This document shows, in pieces, positions 1 through 11,990 of a stretch of DNA of 64,000 nucleotides (position 1 is the first letter of the stretch; the number at the start of each line of letters is the position of its first letter). Both the position numbers and the translations under genes were made by a program. Under the pieces are notes generated by a model. It ran no database searches. It was not told the origin of the DNA and saw nothing but the letters and a program-made list of their open reading frames with translations. This stretch comes from Chrysemys picta bellii. Lineage: Eukaryota > Chordata > Testudines > Emydidae. Location: assembly GCF_011386835.1 (NCBI RefSeq), contig NC_088792.1, forward strand, positions 108,162,421 through 108,226,420. The letters are read 5' to 3'.

Positions 1-1829
1 CACTTTTATGTGTGGACATAATGTGTCTCAAACATGTGCTGAGGGAACAAATGATTCTCATTTTCCCACTGGAGACAAGTCCTTATTTTACAGAGAATAC
101 TTACATAGATAACCTGAGGAACTGAATTTGAATTTCTTACATCCAGATTTCAATGGTGTACACTTTCATTCTCTTAGTTCAACTCTTTGTTTCCTCTCCA
201 TTGAAATACTTCAACTCAATATTTCATGCTTTTATCCATTTAGCCATGGGACAGCTTAGACAATACCATGAGGAAATGAAAGCACAATCAGAAGCTTTTT
301 CAGAACTCAGAACAGGGCCAAGGTACTATTTTTATACGTATTATTAACTCAGGACTCTGACAAATTTCAGCATATTCAAATATAATCTCCTTAACACAAA
401 AAGGCAGACTTTAAAAACATGGTATTTCCATCTCTATACTGCATAATAAAGGATTTGGCCTATAAGAGGCTGGGATAATAAATAAAAAGGGAATTATCTT
501 AAAAATTGTCACCCATCCATTAAACTATCATTGGAATAGAGGCCAAACTCATGAATAGAGTTATAAGCTAGGAAGAACTTCTAGCAACAAAGTAACTGTG
601 CCAGTAATGTATTTTTCAATAACATTGGTTCTTCCCTGTTTTATATCTGACAATCCACTGGTCTGTGGATTACATCCTGAAATAACTATCTAGCTATAAA
701 CAATAGTGTAAATCAGTTGTTGTTGTCACTTGCTTTTGAATACAGGTCACAAACCTCAAATGTTTTGCTTATCTAAGAACTGAATTATCAAAAAGAATAC
801 AAAGAGTAATCCAAATGATTAAATTTGTGGAGTGGGGTTCTTTATCTCCTTTTATATGCTACTCTTTCAAGAGTCTCCATGTCACTTAATCAGCTGAGCT
901 AGTGTTGTATCTTGAGAGGTGTTGTTGATTTCCAATGGACGTTTCAAGGCCAATGAGGCTTATAGAAACCATCTTTCTCTTTGCGAATTAATAAGTGTAC
1001 CAGTCACTATGTAGTAAGTGTAGTAAGTCTCTATGAAATGGTGAGATGTATGAGCCTCTGTTGTGATGCTTGTGGTGAAACAATGCTGGAGAGTGTTATA
1101 GACAGAGGGCATTGCTGTATAATGACCATTTCCACGTTCTACATGGTACTTCTCTCTGACACTTCATCCCACATATCATTTTCCTTCATGTCCCATAGCT
1201 CACTTCTCTAAGCTCTTTGCTTTGGTTCTTTTTCTGAGTTAAACGTTAAAGCTGGGAACAAATATGCAATTCTCCCATGACATACAAATATAGCTTCCTA
1301 TTGCACTTTCTGTAGCATATTTATTCCATTCTAATTGTTAGTGTTTTCCCCCTTTCATACAATAAAAATAATTAATTTGAAGATATTAACCAAAAATTCC
1401 CAGATGGATTCAAGGATATAGAGGAACTGAGAGGAGAGGCAGACTATAACAATAGGAGGTGTAGAGATGGAGGAGCTGGGAAAAGTACACCACTATTGTA
1501 AGAGGTGAGGAGTGAACCATAGGAAGCCCCTGGCAGGTGGCACTCAAAATCTCAATGATGTGGGGGGGAGGGGAAAGATGAAACTCCATCTGTGGGGAGG
1601 TGAGTAGTGAGCAGAGGAAGCTCCCAGTCACAGATGGGCCTGGTGCTGAAGAGGAAAAGTGGTGGGGAAAATGGAAGCTAGGACCTGGAAATGAAAGAAG
1701 GATGTTACTATCTCTACCCTTGTGACGTTATCTAATTAAAATATAATCATGCAAATCATTATTGCTACCACTGTTATATAATTGCAATGAATCTTATAAA
1801 AAGTGTAATACATGTCCAGAAAGGATTAA
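1..1829. other. AT-rich spacer, nothing recognised
   Basis: No gene, RNA gene or repeat family could be recognised here on either strand. The open frames present are under 80 codons, lack known motifs and sit in AT-rich sequence, so they are best treated as chance. This is probably intergenic or intronic DNA. Confidence 0.6.
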
Positions 1830-3050
1830 GCATCCTGCAGGCTAATTGACCCAGAGTCAACTTTTAGAGACATGTTAGGAAGTATGTGAATGGTAATTAG
1901 GTACATTCCATGCTAAATAGGCTAAAAGTAACCTATGTTTTTAGAAATTAAATGTGATACTAATTATATGTGTTAATTACGTATATCTTGTTTAATGTTA
2001 GCTATGTAAACAGACAGTTCCTGTCTGCTGTTATAGCTATTGATTCAGAGATCAAAAGGGAATATTAGCATTTAGATGAATGTTGGGTGAAATAATGTCA
2101 TTGTCTATGTGTTTGTGTGTCTGTCTTTGTCTTTGTTTATGTGTCTTGTGATAAACTGGTGAATGGATACATTATTTTATGTTAATCCATATAATTAATT
2201 ACCAGTGAGGATTAGGAAACAGAAGGTTACGTGAAAAGCCTATTGTTCACCCAGGACTGTATGGTCAAGTATCTGCTAGAAAACTGTATAAAAGACCCCG
2301 GGGGTCCTGATCCTGTCATCTCAGATCTGCTTGAGGCTTCATGTAGGCAAAGCCTAAGCCACCAGACTGAGATCCCAGTCCTGATTGGACCAGCCTGAAT
2401 ATAAACACTGGACTATAACCTACGGACTAATTCTGAATGAACTCTTTGCAATTACAAAGCTCACCATCTCTGCTATGAATCTGAACCTCAAGAGTTGTAT
2501 TCATGTCTGTATGTATACTGATCTTTTAACCAATACCCTCTCTCTTTTTTTAAATAAATTTTAGTTTCGTTAATTAGGATTGGCTGTAAGCATCTATTTG
2601 GATAAGATCTAAAATATTCATTAACCTGGGAGGTGATGTGGCCGATCCTTTGAGATTGGTAAAACTTTTTTATATGATGAATAAGATTTTCAGTAATCCT
2701 CGTCATATTTGATTTGGGTGTCTTGGTGGAGGCCTAAGGATGGTTTGCTTTAAGGGAACTGTGCTGTTGGCTTCTGGGTAACCAGTGAGGTATAATAGAA
2801 GCTGTTTTATGATGGCTTGGAAAATCTAAATATTGGAATATCCACCAACTTTGAGGATTGCCTGCCCCATTCTTTGGGGTTCATCCTAATTGAATTACCT
2901 CAGTTGGCTTCCCTGGGACTCAGGTCACAACCCTTCAGTATCTTCTTTCATTATTGTCTCACCGAAGAACAGTGTCATTCAGTGCTGGGACACTCCAAAC
3001 ATTCAGCCACCCCTAGAGGGCTCCATGAGGTAGGCAGTCAATGAGACTCA
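1830..3050 (+). mobile_element. Probable solo LTR of an endogenous retrovirus-like element
   Basis: The block has LTR-type promoter and polyadenylation architecture. A TATA box (TATAAAAGA, 2287-2295) is followed 266 bp later by AATAAA (2553-2558), and then by a long U5-like tract. The 13-bp core TATAAAAGACCCC also occurs at the TATA box of the better-delimited LTR at 50.0-51.0 kb, which suggests related families. No internal retroviral coding sequence lies next to it, so it would be a solo LTR left by recombination. Both ends are approximate and I found no target-site duplication. Family membership is inferred. Confidence 0.45.
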
Positions 3051-5370
3051 GATCACTTCTAACATGGTGAGTGTGGAATAGGAGAGTAAGAAGCTGAATA
3101 GGCACAGATCACTCTCATCACCTTGTAAGTGTCGCTTACTAGTCTGGACCTCCTGCAGTGACAGCCTTCTGCAACCTCTCAGTGCTGGCCCTGCCTGGAA
3201 ATGTCCCAACCAAAGATTTTTTTTGAAAACAGTGCTACTGGTTATTATATCATTTCCATTTCCAACATCTTGACACCCTTATGACCTCTTTATTTGGATG
3301 TGTTCATCCTCCTCCAATGGGGACTACCTTCAAGAAACTTTCTCTACAACTCCTCAGTCTTAAGGTTTTCCCTATTAAGTTCCATTGTTCCTTCAGAAAG
3401 CTTAGTCCTCCCATACCCACACTTGCTTCTACTTAATACGTTTAAAAATCTTATTTTCCTGCTACTGTTAGACTCTAGGGTAAGGATGCCAGAGGCTATA
3501 ATTCTTATAGTAATATGTCGTGAAAAACTATTTATCATCTGCAAAGAAAAGAAAGATAATTCTTTTGTCTTGTAGTTTATTTTTGTACTCTGCTTAATTC
3601 CTCCATTGTTTTAAAACTCTACTTCTTTGCTGCAGTATTCCCTCATGCATTAGTTCATTGTTATTTAACAAGTTAAGAACTCAAGATCACAGGAAGATTA
3701 GTAATCAAGATGATGAAATTTTTAAAATGTTGTTGCTAAAATGCAAGAATGAGACATTTGGCTCAGTCCTGCCTTCCAGTAAATTACGTGCATCTTGTGA
3801 AAAATCAGTTGCCATGCCTGAGCAGGCATGTTCAGTGGGTGACTTTTCAAACATGGTCTTATAATAGTGGTTTTTTTTAAAGAGAATGTATGTGAAGGCC
3901 TATGAGTACTGCTGAGTAGTCACAGTGCCAAAAGAACTAATTAAGAACAGAAATCCCCCCCAAAAACTATTTGGCTCAATATGCTAGATAAAATAACCAA
4001 ACTGTAACTATCTATCTTATCCATCATGTGTTCATCACTGTAATCTCTAGGCATTGTACAAAGAATACAGACATCTAATTTATTTCTGAAAAGACCATGC
4101 TTCGTCACCTCGCTCTGGCGTTATGTTGTTTTTGTCTTAAGAGGGTATTTCTTACGATAGTCTGTCTTCATAGGAAATGTTCAAACCCAAGTAAAAGCAT
4201 TTAGCTGGGTCCAGAAAGATGCCACTGATGGGCTTTGGATCAAAATGTGTGGGAACCACTTTAAAGTTGTCTTCTTCAGATTATACCATAAAATGTTCAG
4301 ATGGTGCAATATTCCTCATCTCAGGCATTGCAATGAGAGGTAGCCTGGGTTAAGGAACCCTGGGCCAGACCCATGCCCTTCTGAGCACTTGAGTTGAAGG
4401 TGGTGCAAATACAGAACCTTCTGGGTAAATTAACTTCACCAAGACAGACTGTGGGAAGCACTGGGCACGCAGACTGGCACTGGGTAATTTTGCATTTCAT
4501 GAAAGGCACCTTTTGAAACTCATTAACTTATTCACCAGCATGGGGTACTGAAAGATGGGGGACAGGGGGAAGGGACTGAACAAACTATTCAACATTGCAA
4601 CTATGCTGTTCTAACAAAATGCTCCAACCCTTTAGGTTGGAGTTGCAGGTCTGATCAGTTAGTACTCTGAAAGAGTATGTATAAAGCTGAACCTTTCTTA
4701 GAGGGCTATGGTTAATCTGAAATCACCCCCAAGTGTGTGGATCTGTGCCAGCAACACTTGAAGAAGTGCCATAGCTATGAAAGAAGGACTACCAAGAAAA
4801 TATAGTGAACAGATAGTAAAGCTGTTGTACTCTGTTAATTTCCACAGTAAATAATGCAGCTTTGTCTTATTATACAGGATATTGTAGTATATCTCACAAA
4901 CAGTCTGTAAAACCTCCCTTGATCACTTTCATCCATCTTTCACCTGTCATGAAATGACTGGTTTAAAGGTAATTGATAAAGAAATGTAAACTCAGTGGAG
5001 TAAGATATATAGAGAATGTCTGTTGGAAAAAGGGTAAACATTACTTGGTAATAATAAATGTGTATAAAGAATGACTTGTCACTTGTGGATGACAGATGAC
5101 ACTTCTTCCTTCAACTAAAGCTGGAAGTGAGGTTACTACAGAGGAGTTAGCAATTCTGGAATTACTCATGTAAGATGATTATTTTTCAATATTATCTCTC
5201 TTGATTTTAGAGGAAAGTATTTGTTATTTCATTATGACACCCCCATAGGATATCAGCCAAAACAAAACTACCACCCAGAAGTATAGAAAATTAAAGGTAA
5301 TTAGGAATTAGTATCTAAAATATAACATAGCAAATAGTTTTACTAAGTTGAAGAAGCACAGCTTCCTTCT
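3051..5370. other. Spacer, nothing recognised
   Basis: No coding, RNA or repeat feature could be supported. The longest open frame (93 codons at 3294-3575) overlaps an antisense frame and has no motif. Confidence 0.6.
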
Positions 5371-5373
5371 TTA

Positions 5374-5611
5374 GGGTACATCTTAACTACCCGCCGTATT
5401 GGCGGGTAGCAATCTATCCCCGAATGCACTCACCATCGACTCCGGAACTCCACCAGAGCGAGTAGTGGTAGCGCAGTCGACAGGGGAGCCACGGCCATTG
5501 ATCCCGCACTGTGTGGACCCCAGGTAATTCGATCCAAGATACTTTGACTTCAGCTACACTATTCATGTATATTGGATCGATCCCCCACCCCCCGCAGTAT
5601 AGAATAGACAT
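5374..5611. mobile_element. Harbinger-like MITE remnant
   Basis: The left end begins GGGTACATCTTAACTACCCGCC directly after TTA (5371-5373). The right end is a degraded inverted match (its reverse complement begins GATGTCTATTCTATACTG). The interior is GC-richer than its surroundings and contains internal inverted pieces such as ATTCGATCC and GGATCGATCC. Overall plan and terminal motif resemble the cleanly bounded element at 42465-42758, which has a TTA duplication. The right-hand TTA is not preserved. It is nonautonomous and encodes nothing. Confidence 0.5.
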
Positions 5612-5660
5612 CAGAAGCCATTTAGAATGTTATATAGTAACTGAGATCTAGAGGTTTTAA

Positions 5661-5822
5661 TAGTGGTTTTCAACCTTGTCCATATGGGGGTGCGGAGAAA
5701 CCACTTCCCATTTCACTAGGATCTAGCAGGGATCCTCTTCCCATTTCACAATATGGAAAGGGCACACTGTCACCAGTTCATGACCCGTTAGGGGTCACAA
5801 CCTTCCCCATTAGAGAAACCAT
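5661..5822. mobile_element. hAT-like MITE remnant
   Basis: A short noncoding element starts TAGTGGTTTTCAACC and ends GAGAAACCAT, which are degenerate inverted ends. Flanking 8-mers GGTTTTAA (5653-5660) and GGTTTCTA (5823-5830) match at 6 of 8 positions, as expected for an old hAT target-site duplication. The terminal motif resembles the common hAT start CAGNGGTTCTCAACC. Age and degeneracy limit confidence. Confidence 0.45.
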
Positions 5823-5830
5823 GGTTTCTA

Positions 5831-6675
5831 AGTAATCCATTTGGTACCTAATTGGGCCCAGTTTGCAAAATATCATATACATTTTACTTTACTCCATTGT
5901 CTGAAGCATAGCTATCATGAAAACACAATTTCACCATATACTACACCAATATATTGTACTAATTGCAATTATTATTATGGTAGGTTAGCACTGTATGCAC
6001 ATTAACAAAATTCAGTTCATTTTCCTCTTTGTTTCACTTTTTTTTTTAAGGGGGCAAATAGTGGCATTTTTATGGCCATTCACTTAAAGTATAAAACCTG
6101 GACAAATAGATCTAAATCTTGAATTCTTAACTCAATGTTTCAACTTTTCTTTACTTTATTCTTCCTAAAGTTTTGAATTTAATTGCTTTGTTTAATAAGA
6201 TACAATATTCTATTAATAGGGGACACAATAATTATTGACCCTTTTTGCTGATGAGTCTTTCAGTTCACATAAAGTAGTCTTCAAGTTATGAATAAAACAT
6301 CAATCTTTTGTGCAAAATCTCAGCTTATTGCCAAGTGCTCAAAAGGTCTTGAAGCTTTTCAGTAGAAGCTGACTAAAATAGATATCAAATATTGTTCTTT
6401 GCTTTCTTGCATTGACAGTGGCTTTCTTCCATTTTATTTTTAAGATTAACATAATGACAGAAAAGTCATTAACATTAGAGGTGACATATACAAAGTTCAA
6501 GAAAAAAGTGACAGGGATGTGTGGAACATCTCTACAATCCTACAAAGAGGGAATAAATTGGAGAAACAAGGCAATTACATTTTGAAATAAACCAAAAATA
6601 ACATCGGCTTAATAGAACAAATACTTCAAGTACTTATCTTCTAACTCTCTTGCTAAAGAAGTATGTGTATTTGTG
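5831..6675. other. AT-rich spacer
   Basis: Nothing recognised. The sequence is strongly AT-rich, without a coding frame or repeat signature that I can support. Confidence 0.6.
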
Positions 6676-6683
6676 TTTCCAAT

Positions 6684-6819
6684 CATAGGTGCTGGAACTA
6701 GGAGTGTGGGGGTGCTGCCGCACCCCTAGCTTGAAAGTGGTTTCCATTATATACAAGGTGTACAGTTTCGTTCAATGGCTCTCAGCACCCCCACTATACA
6801 AATTGTTCCAGCAGCCCTG
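6684..6819 (+). mobile_element. hAT-type MITE, copy 1, with 8-bp TSD
   Basis: The element is bounded by an exact 8-bp duplication TTTCCAAT (6676-6683 and 6820-6827). It begins CATAGGTGCTGGAACTAGG and ends CAATTTGTATAG in reverse complement behind CAGGGCTGCTGGAA, so the ends are inverted repeats sharing GCTGGAAC. At 136 bp it has no coding capacity and would have been moved by a hAT transposase supplied in trans. A second copy in the opposite orientation lies at 17055-17191. Confidence 0.75.
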
Positions 6820-6827
6820 TTTCCAAT

Positions 6828-7710
6828 GCGTTTAAAGAAGGTACACAGAATATACCTCAGGTTGTACAAGTAAATAATGCAAACAGGAAGTAACACAGGG
6901 ATAGTAACATCCCATTATTATGCTAGTAGTAAGAAGTCAGTTTATGCAGTTTCTGAACAAAATGGCAGGAAGAGATGATGATGTCATCACTCATGATCAG
7001 GACATAAGGGTTGGTGCAACTTTGTCAGATTCCCTAGGAAAGTCAGAATGATTTTGTGTTAGCATTTTAGTTTAGGAGTGTTTCTTTTTATTCTTTTGTG
7101 TTGTAGGTGGTAGATTTGTTGAGGCCAAACTTTCCTCTACCTGGTCCTGGGATCATTTGATTGGGGCTCTAATTTGTTCCACAATTTCTATGTTTTGTAC
7201 TTTGTTTAGCCAGTTCCTAGCTGTTATAGTTAAGATTCTGAAAAAGTGCTTTGCTATTTGTTGTGAAAGACTTTTCAATTTGTTTCCTTCCATAATAGGT
7301 TAGATTTTTATCTAGCTATCAGTAGAAGATATCATTTACCTTGATCCTCTGTGCTCATGGATACAATTGCAGGATGGCAGTCTTATTCTCCACTTGCACA
7401 CAAACAAAGAAAAATCATTTTTATATCCAATATCTTGCTTGTAAAATAGACATCTAAACTGGTAGATTTGTGTTTCATGAAAAAGATGTCCAGGAATAGC
7501 ATATTTTCATTTTGCAAGAATAATTTTAACAACCTATCCTGATTATGAGGAAATACAAAGAACATACCCTTAATTGAAGGAGTTTTACTAACACTTTCTG
7601 AAACCAGCAAGAAGAGAGAAATTCCTTATTATGGATTTTACAAGTTCCAACCACAACTGAAAATCCTGAAAACTAAGCCTTCCCGTTTATCAGGAGGAAA
7701 ATAAACCTTT
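6828..7710. other. AT-rich spacer
   Basis: No gene or repeat was recognised between the MITE and the CR1 element. Confidence 0.6.
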
Positions 7711-7919
7711 AAAGAACATAAGAACATAACATAAGAACGGCCGTACCGGGTCAGACCAAAGGTCCATCTAGCCCAATATCCTGTCTACCGACAGTGGCCA
7801 ATGCCAGGTGCCCCAGAGGGAGTGGACCAACAGGCAATGATCAAGTGATCTCTCTCCTGCCATCCATCTCCATCCTCTGACAAACAGAGGCTAGGGACAC
7901 CATTCCTTATCCATCCTGG
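7711..7919 (-). repeat. CR1 3' untranslated region
   Basis: The segment follows the ORF2 stop and contains the well-conserved CR1 3' sequence that the element's own reverse transcriptase is thought to recognise. It is collinear with the truncated copy at 19915-20148, with shared blocks such as GACAGTGGCCAA and GCCAGGTGCCCCAGAGG. It ends in tandem TTCTTATG-type units. Confidence 0.85.
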
Positions 7920-10891
7920 CTAATAGCCATTAATGGACTTAACCACCATGAAAGTATCCAGTTCTCTTTTAAACGCTGTTATAGTCCTAGCCTTCACAAC
8001 CGCCTCAGGTAAGGATTTCCACAAATTGACTGTGCGCTGCGTGAAGAAGAACTTCCTTGTATTTGTTTTAAACCTGCTGCCTATCAATTTCATTTGGTGA
8101 CCCCTAGTTCTTGTATTATGGGAATAAGTAAATAACTTTTCCTTATCCACTTTCTCCACATCACTCATGATTTTATATACCTCTATCAGATCACCCCTTA
8201 GTCTCCTCTTTTCCAAGCTGAAGAGTCCTAGCCTCTTTAATCTCTCCTCATATGGGACCCGTTCCAAACCCCTAATCATTTTAGTTGCCCTTTTCTGAAC
8301 CTTTTCTAGTGCCAGTATATCTTTTTTTAGATGAGGAGACCACATCTGTAAGCAGTATTCGAGATATGGGCATACCATCGATTTATATAAGGGCAATAAT
8401 ATATTCTCAGTCTTATTCTCTATCCCCTTTTTAATGATCCCTAACATCCTGTTTGCTTTTTTGACCGCCTCTGCACACTGCGTGGACATTTTCAGAGAAC
8501 TATCCACGATGACTCCATGATCTTTCTCCTGACTTGTTGTAGCTAAATTAGCCCCCATCATATTGTATGTATAGTTGGGGTTATTTTTTCCAATGTGCAT
8601 TACTTTACGTTTATCCACATTAAATTTCATTTGCCATTTTGTTGCCCAATCACTTAGTTTTGTGAGATCTTTTTGAAGTTCATCACAGTCTGCTTTGCTC
8701 TTAACTATCTTGAGCAGTTTAGAATCATATGCAAACTTTGCCACCTCACTGTTTACCCCTTTCTCCAGATCATTTATAAATAAGTTGAATAGGATTAGTC
8801 CGAGGACTGACCCTTGGGGAACACCACTAGTTACCCGTCTCCATTCTGAAAATTTACCATTAATTCCTACCCTTTGTTCCCTGTCTTTTAACCAGTTCTC
8901 AATCCATTAAAGGACCTTCCCTTTTATCCCATGACAACTTACTTTACTTAAGAGCCTTTGGTGAGGGACCTTGTCAAAGGCTTTCTGGAAATCTAAGTAC
9001 ACTATGTCCACTGGATCCCCCTTGTTTGTTTGTTTGTTGACCCCTTCAAAGAACTCTAATAGATTAGTAAGACATGATTTCCCTTTACAGAAACCATGTT
9101 GACTATTGCTCAACAGTTTGTTTTTCTATGTGTCTGACAATTTTATTCTTCACTATTGTTTCGACTAATTTGCCTGGTACCGACGTTAGACTTACCGGTC
9201 TGTAATTGCCGGGATCACCTCTAGAGCCCTTTTTAAATATTGGCATTACATTAGCTAACTTCCAGTCATTGGGTACAGAAGCTGATTTAAAGGACAGGTT
9301 ACAAACCTTAGTTAATAGTTCCACAACTTCACATTTGAGTTCTTTCAGAACTCTTGGGTGAATGCCATCTGGTCCCGGTAACTTGTTAATGTTAAGTTTA
9401 TCAATTAATTCCAAAACCTCCTCTAGTGACACTTCAATCTGTGACAGTTCCTCAGATTTGTCACCTACAAAAGCCGGCTCAGGTTTGGGAATCTCCCTAA
9501 CATCCTCAGCCGTGAAGACCGAAGCAAAGAATCCATTTAGTTTCTCCGCAATGACCTTATCGTCTTTAAGCGCTCCTTTTGTATCTCGATCATCAAGGGG
9601 CCCCACTGGTTGTTTAGCAGGCTTCCTGCTTCTGATATACTTAAAAAACATTTTGTTATTACCTTTGGAGTTTTTGGCTAGCCATTCTTCAAACTCCTCT
9701 TTGGATTTTCTTATTACATTCTTGGACTTAATTTGGCAGAGTTTATGCTCCTTTCTATTTGCCTCACTAGGATTTGACTTCCACTTTTTAAAGGAAATCT
9801 TTTTATCTCTCACTGCTTCTTTTACATGGTTGTTAAGCCACGGTGGCTCTTATTTTAGTTCTTTTACTGTGTTTCTTAATTTGGTGTATACATTGAAGTT
9901 GGGCCTCTATTATGGTGTCTGTAAAAAGCGCCCATGCAGCTTGCAGGGATTTCACTCTAGTCACTGTACCTTTTAATTTCTGTTTAAATAACTTCCTCAT
10001 TTTTGCATAGTTCCCCTTCCTGAAATTAAATGCCACAGTGTTGGGCTGTTGAGGAGTTCTTCCCACCACAGGGATGTTAAATGTTATTATATTATGGTCA
10101 CTATTTCCAAGTGGTCCTGTTATAGTTACCTCTTGGACCAGCTCCTGTGCTCCACTCAGGATTAAATCTAGAGTTGCCTCTCCCCTTGTGGGTTCCTGTA
10201 CCAGCTGCTCCATGAAGCAGTCATTTAAAGTATCGAGAAATTTTATCTCTGCATTTCGTCCTGAAGTGAAATGTTCCCAGTCAATATGGGGATAATTGAA
10301 ATCCCCCACTGTTATTGGGTTCTTAATTTTGATAGCCTCTCTAATTTCCCGTGGCATTTCATCATCACTATCACTGTCCTGGTCAGGTGGTCTATAATAG
10401 ATCCCTAATGTTATATTCTTATTAGAGCATGAAATTTCTATCCATAGAGATTCTATGGAACATGTGGATTCACTTAAGATTTTTACTTCATTTGATTCTA
10501 CATTTTCTTTCACATATAGTGCCACTCCCCCCATTGCACGACCTGTTCTGTCCTTCCGATATATTTTGTACCCCGGAATGATTGTGTCCCATTGATTGCT
10601 CTCAGTCCACCAGGTTTCTGTGATGCCTATTATATCAATATCCTCCTTTATCACGAGGCACTCTAGTTCACCCATCTTATTTTAACTTCTAGTATTTGTG
10701 TACAAGCACTTTAAAAACTTGTCACTGTTTATTTGTCTGCCCTTTTCTGATGTGTTAGATTCTTTTTTATGTGAATGTTTATTATCTGATCTGGCCCTTA
10801 CATTATCCTCCTCCATCCTCTGCTCCTGACTATAACCTGCAGATTCTCTATCATTAGACTCTCCCCTAAGAGAAGTCTCTGTCTGATCCAC
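7920..10891 (-). pseudogene. CR1 ORF2: endonuclease and reverse transcriptase, broken
   Basis: The protein would nick target DNA and copy the CR1 RNA in place. Reading from 10891: an N-terminal leader and the start of an APE-like endonuclease, then an in-frame stop (10682-10684), then 10675-9833 with the endonuclease motifs TETWW, GDFN and SDH. The frame shifts near 9846 and continues at 9813-9103 with reverse-transcriptase motifs (PGPDG, NYRPVSL). It shifts again at about 9110 into 9113-8907, which has the first catalytic motif (YLDFQKAFDKVPH). Stops interrupt 8906-8745, which still carries GVPQGSVLG. The final part, 8744-7920, includes the thumb and C-terminus. The catalytic FADD box reads FAYD (8735-8724), so one metal-binding aspartate is lost. 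Family assignment is certain. The copy cannot make an active enzyme. Confidence 0.92.
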
Positions 10892-10926
10892 ATGCTCCTC
10901 GGCAGCAGTCGGCTTTCCCCCATCTC

Positions 10927-11849
10927 CTAGTTTAAAAACTGCTCTGCAACCTTTTTAATGTTTAGTACCAGCAGTCTGGTTCCACTTTGGTTTAGGTGGA
11001 GCCCATCCTTCCTGTATAGGCTCCCCCCATCCCAAAAGTTTCCCCAGTTCCTAATGAATGTAAACCCCTCCTCTGTACACCATCGTCTCATCCATGCATT
11101 GAGACTCTGAAGCTCTGCCTGCCTACCTGGCCCTGCGCGTGGAACTGGGAGCATTTCTGAGAATGCCACCATAGAGGTCCTGGATTTCAGTCTCTTCACT
11201 AGCAGCCTAAATTTGGCCTCCAGGACATCTCTCCTACCCTTCCCTATGTCATTTGTACCTACATGTACCACGACCACCGGCTCCTCCCCAGCACTACACA
11301 TAAGTCTGTCTAGGTGCCTCGAGAGATCCGCAACCTTCGCACCAGGCAGGCAAGTCACCATGCGGTTCTCCCGGTCATCACAAACCCAGCTATCTACATT
11401 TCTAATGATCAATCTCCCATTACTAACACCTGCCTTTTCCTAGCAACTGGCGTTCCCTCCCACGGAGAGGCAACCTCAGTGCAAGAGGTAACCCCAGCAC
11501 CATCTGGAAGGAGGGTCCCAACTATGGGAAGGTTTCCCTCTGCTCCCGTTGACTGCTCTGCTTCCCTGGGCCTTTCATCCTCCTCAACAGCACAGGGGCT
11601 GTCTGACCGAAGGTGGGACAATTCTACAGTGTCTCGGAAAGCCTCATCAACATACCTCTCTGCCTCCCTTAGCTCCTCCAGTTCCGCTACCCTGGCCTCC
11701 AAAGTCCGTACGTGGTCTCTGAGGGCCAGGAGCTCCTTGCACCGAATGCACACATACGCCACCCGCCCACAGGGCAGGTAATCATACATGCTGCACTAAG
11801 TGCAATAAACTGGATAGCCCCCACTCTGCAGCTGGGCTTCTGCCTGCAT
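10927..11849 (-). pseudogene. CR1 ORF1: zinc-finger-like cysteines, coiled coil and SGNH esterase, broken
   Basis: ORF1 proteins of CR1 bind element RNA and carry an esterase domain. The likely start is the ATG at 11849. A stop codon (11796-11798) interrupts the cysteine-rich N-terminus, whose cysteines lie in CTxCS, LPCG and VCIRC, resembling the zinc-finger motif described for turtle CR1. A charged heptad-like stretch (LRDHVRTLEARVAELEEL) follows and is likely a coiled coil. The second half (11412-10927) is an SGNH hydrolase with block III HVGTNDIGKG and block V DGLHLNQSG, which carries the catalytic D and H. Block I should read GDS, but a frameshift at about 11409-11411 follows GD and removes the nucleophilic serine. 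The order and the position upstream of ORF2 are normal for CR1. Confidence 0.88.
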
Positions 11850-11990
11850 TTTCTCCTAGTTAATGAAAGGGTTGTTTAAGCAAAGGTTTTGAATGTAGTT
11901 TGGTTTATAAGGTTTAAGGGGAATAAAGGGACCCCCGCTCCCTTCCCACTCCCCTTCCAAACCCCTTGCGAAACTCCTTTCTAGTAAATT

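Larger units (their letters stand above)
7711..11990 (-). mobile_element. Nearly full-length CR1 LINE (minus strand)
   Basis: This is a chicken-repeat-1 type non-LTR retrotransposon. Read on the minus strand it has a 5' leader (about 11850-11990), ORF1 (zinc-finger-like and esterase), ORF2 (endonuclease and reverse transcriptase) and the conserved CR1 3' region. The 3' end carries short tandem units of the type TTCTTATG/TTATG (7711-7735), as expected for CR1, which ends in a short microsatellite rather than poly(A). About 4.3 kb is present, close to the reported size of full-length turtle CR1. Both ORFs are damaged, so the copy is not autonomous. The precise 5' end is uncertain. Partial 3' copies of the same family occur at 19915-20148 and, as the tail of a SINE, at 13531-13713. 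Confidence 0.92.

Noticed and set aside
9362..9976. 204-codon plus-strand frame
   Set aside because: Antisense shadow of the CR1 ORF2, whose motifs on the minus strand are unmistakable.
11314..11781. 155-codon plus-strand frame
   Set aside because: Antisense shadow of CR1 ORF1.
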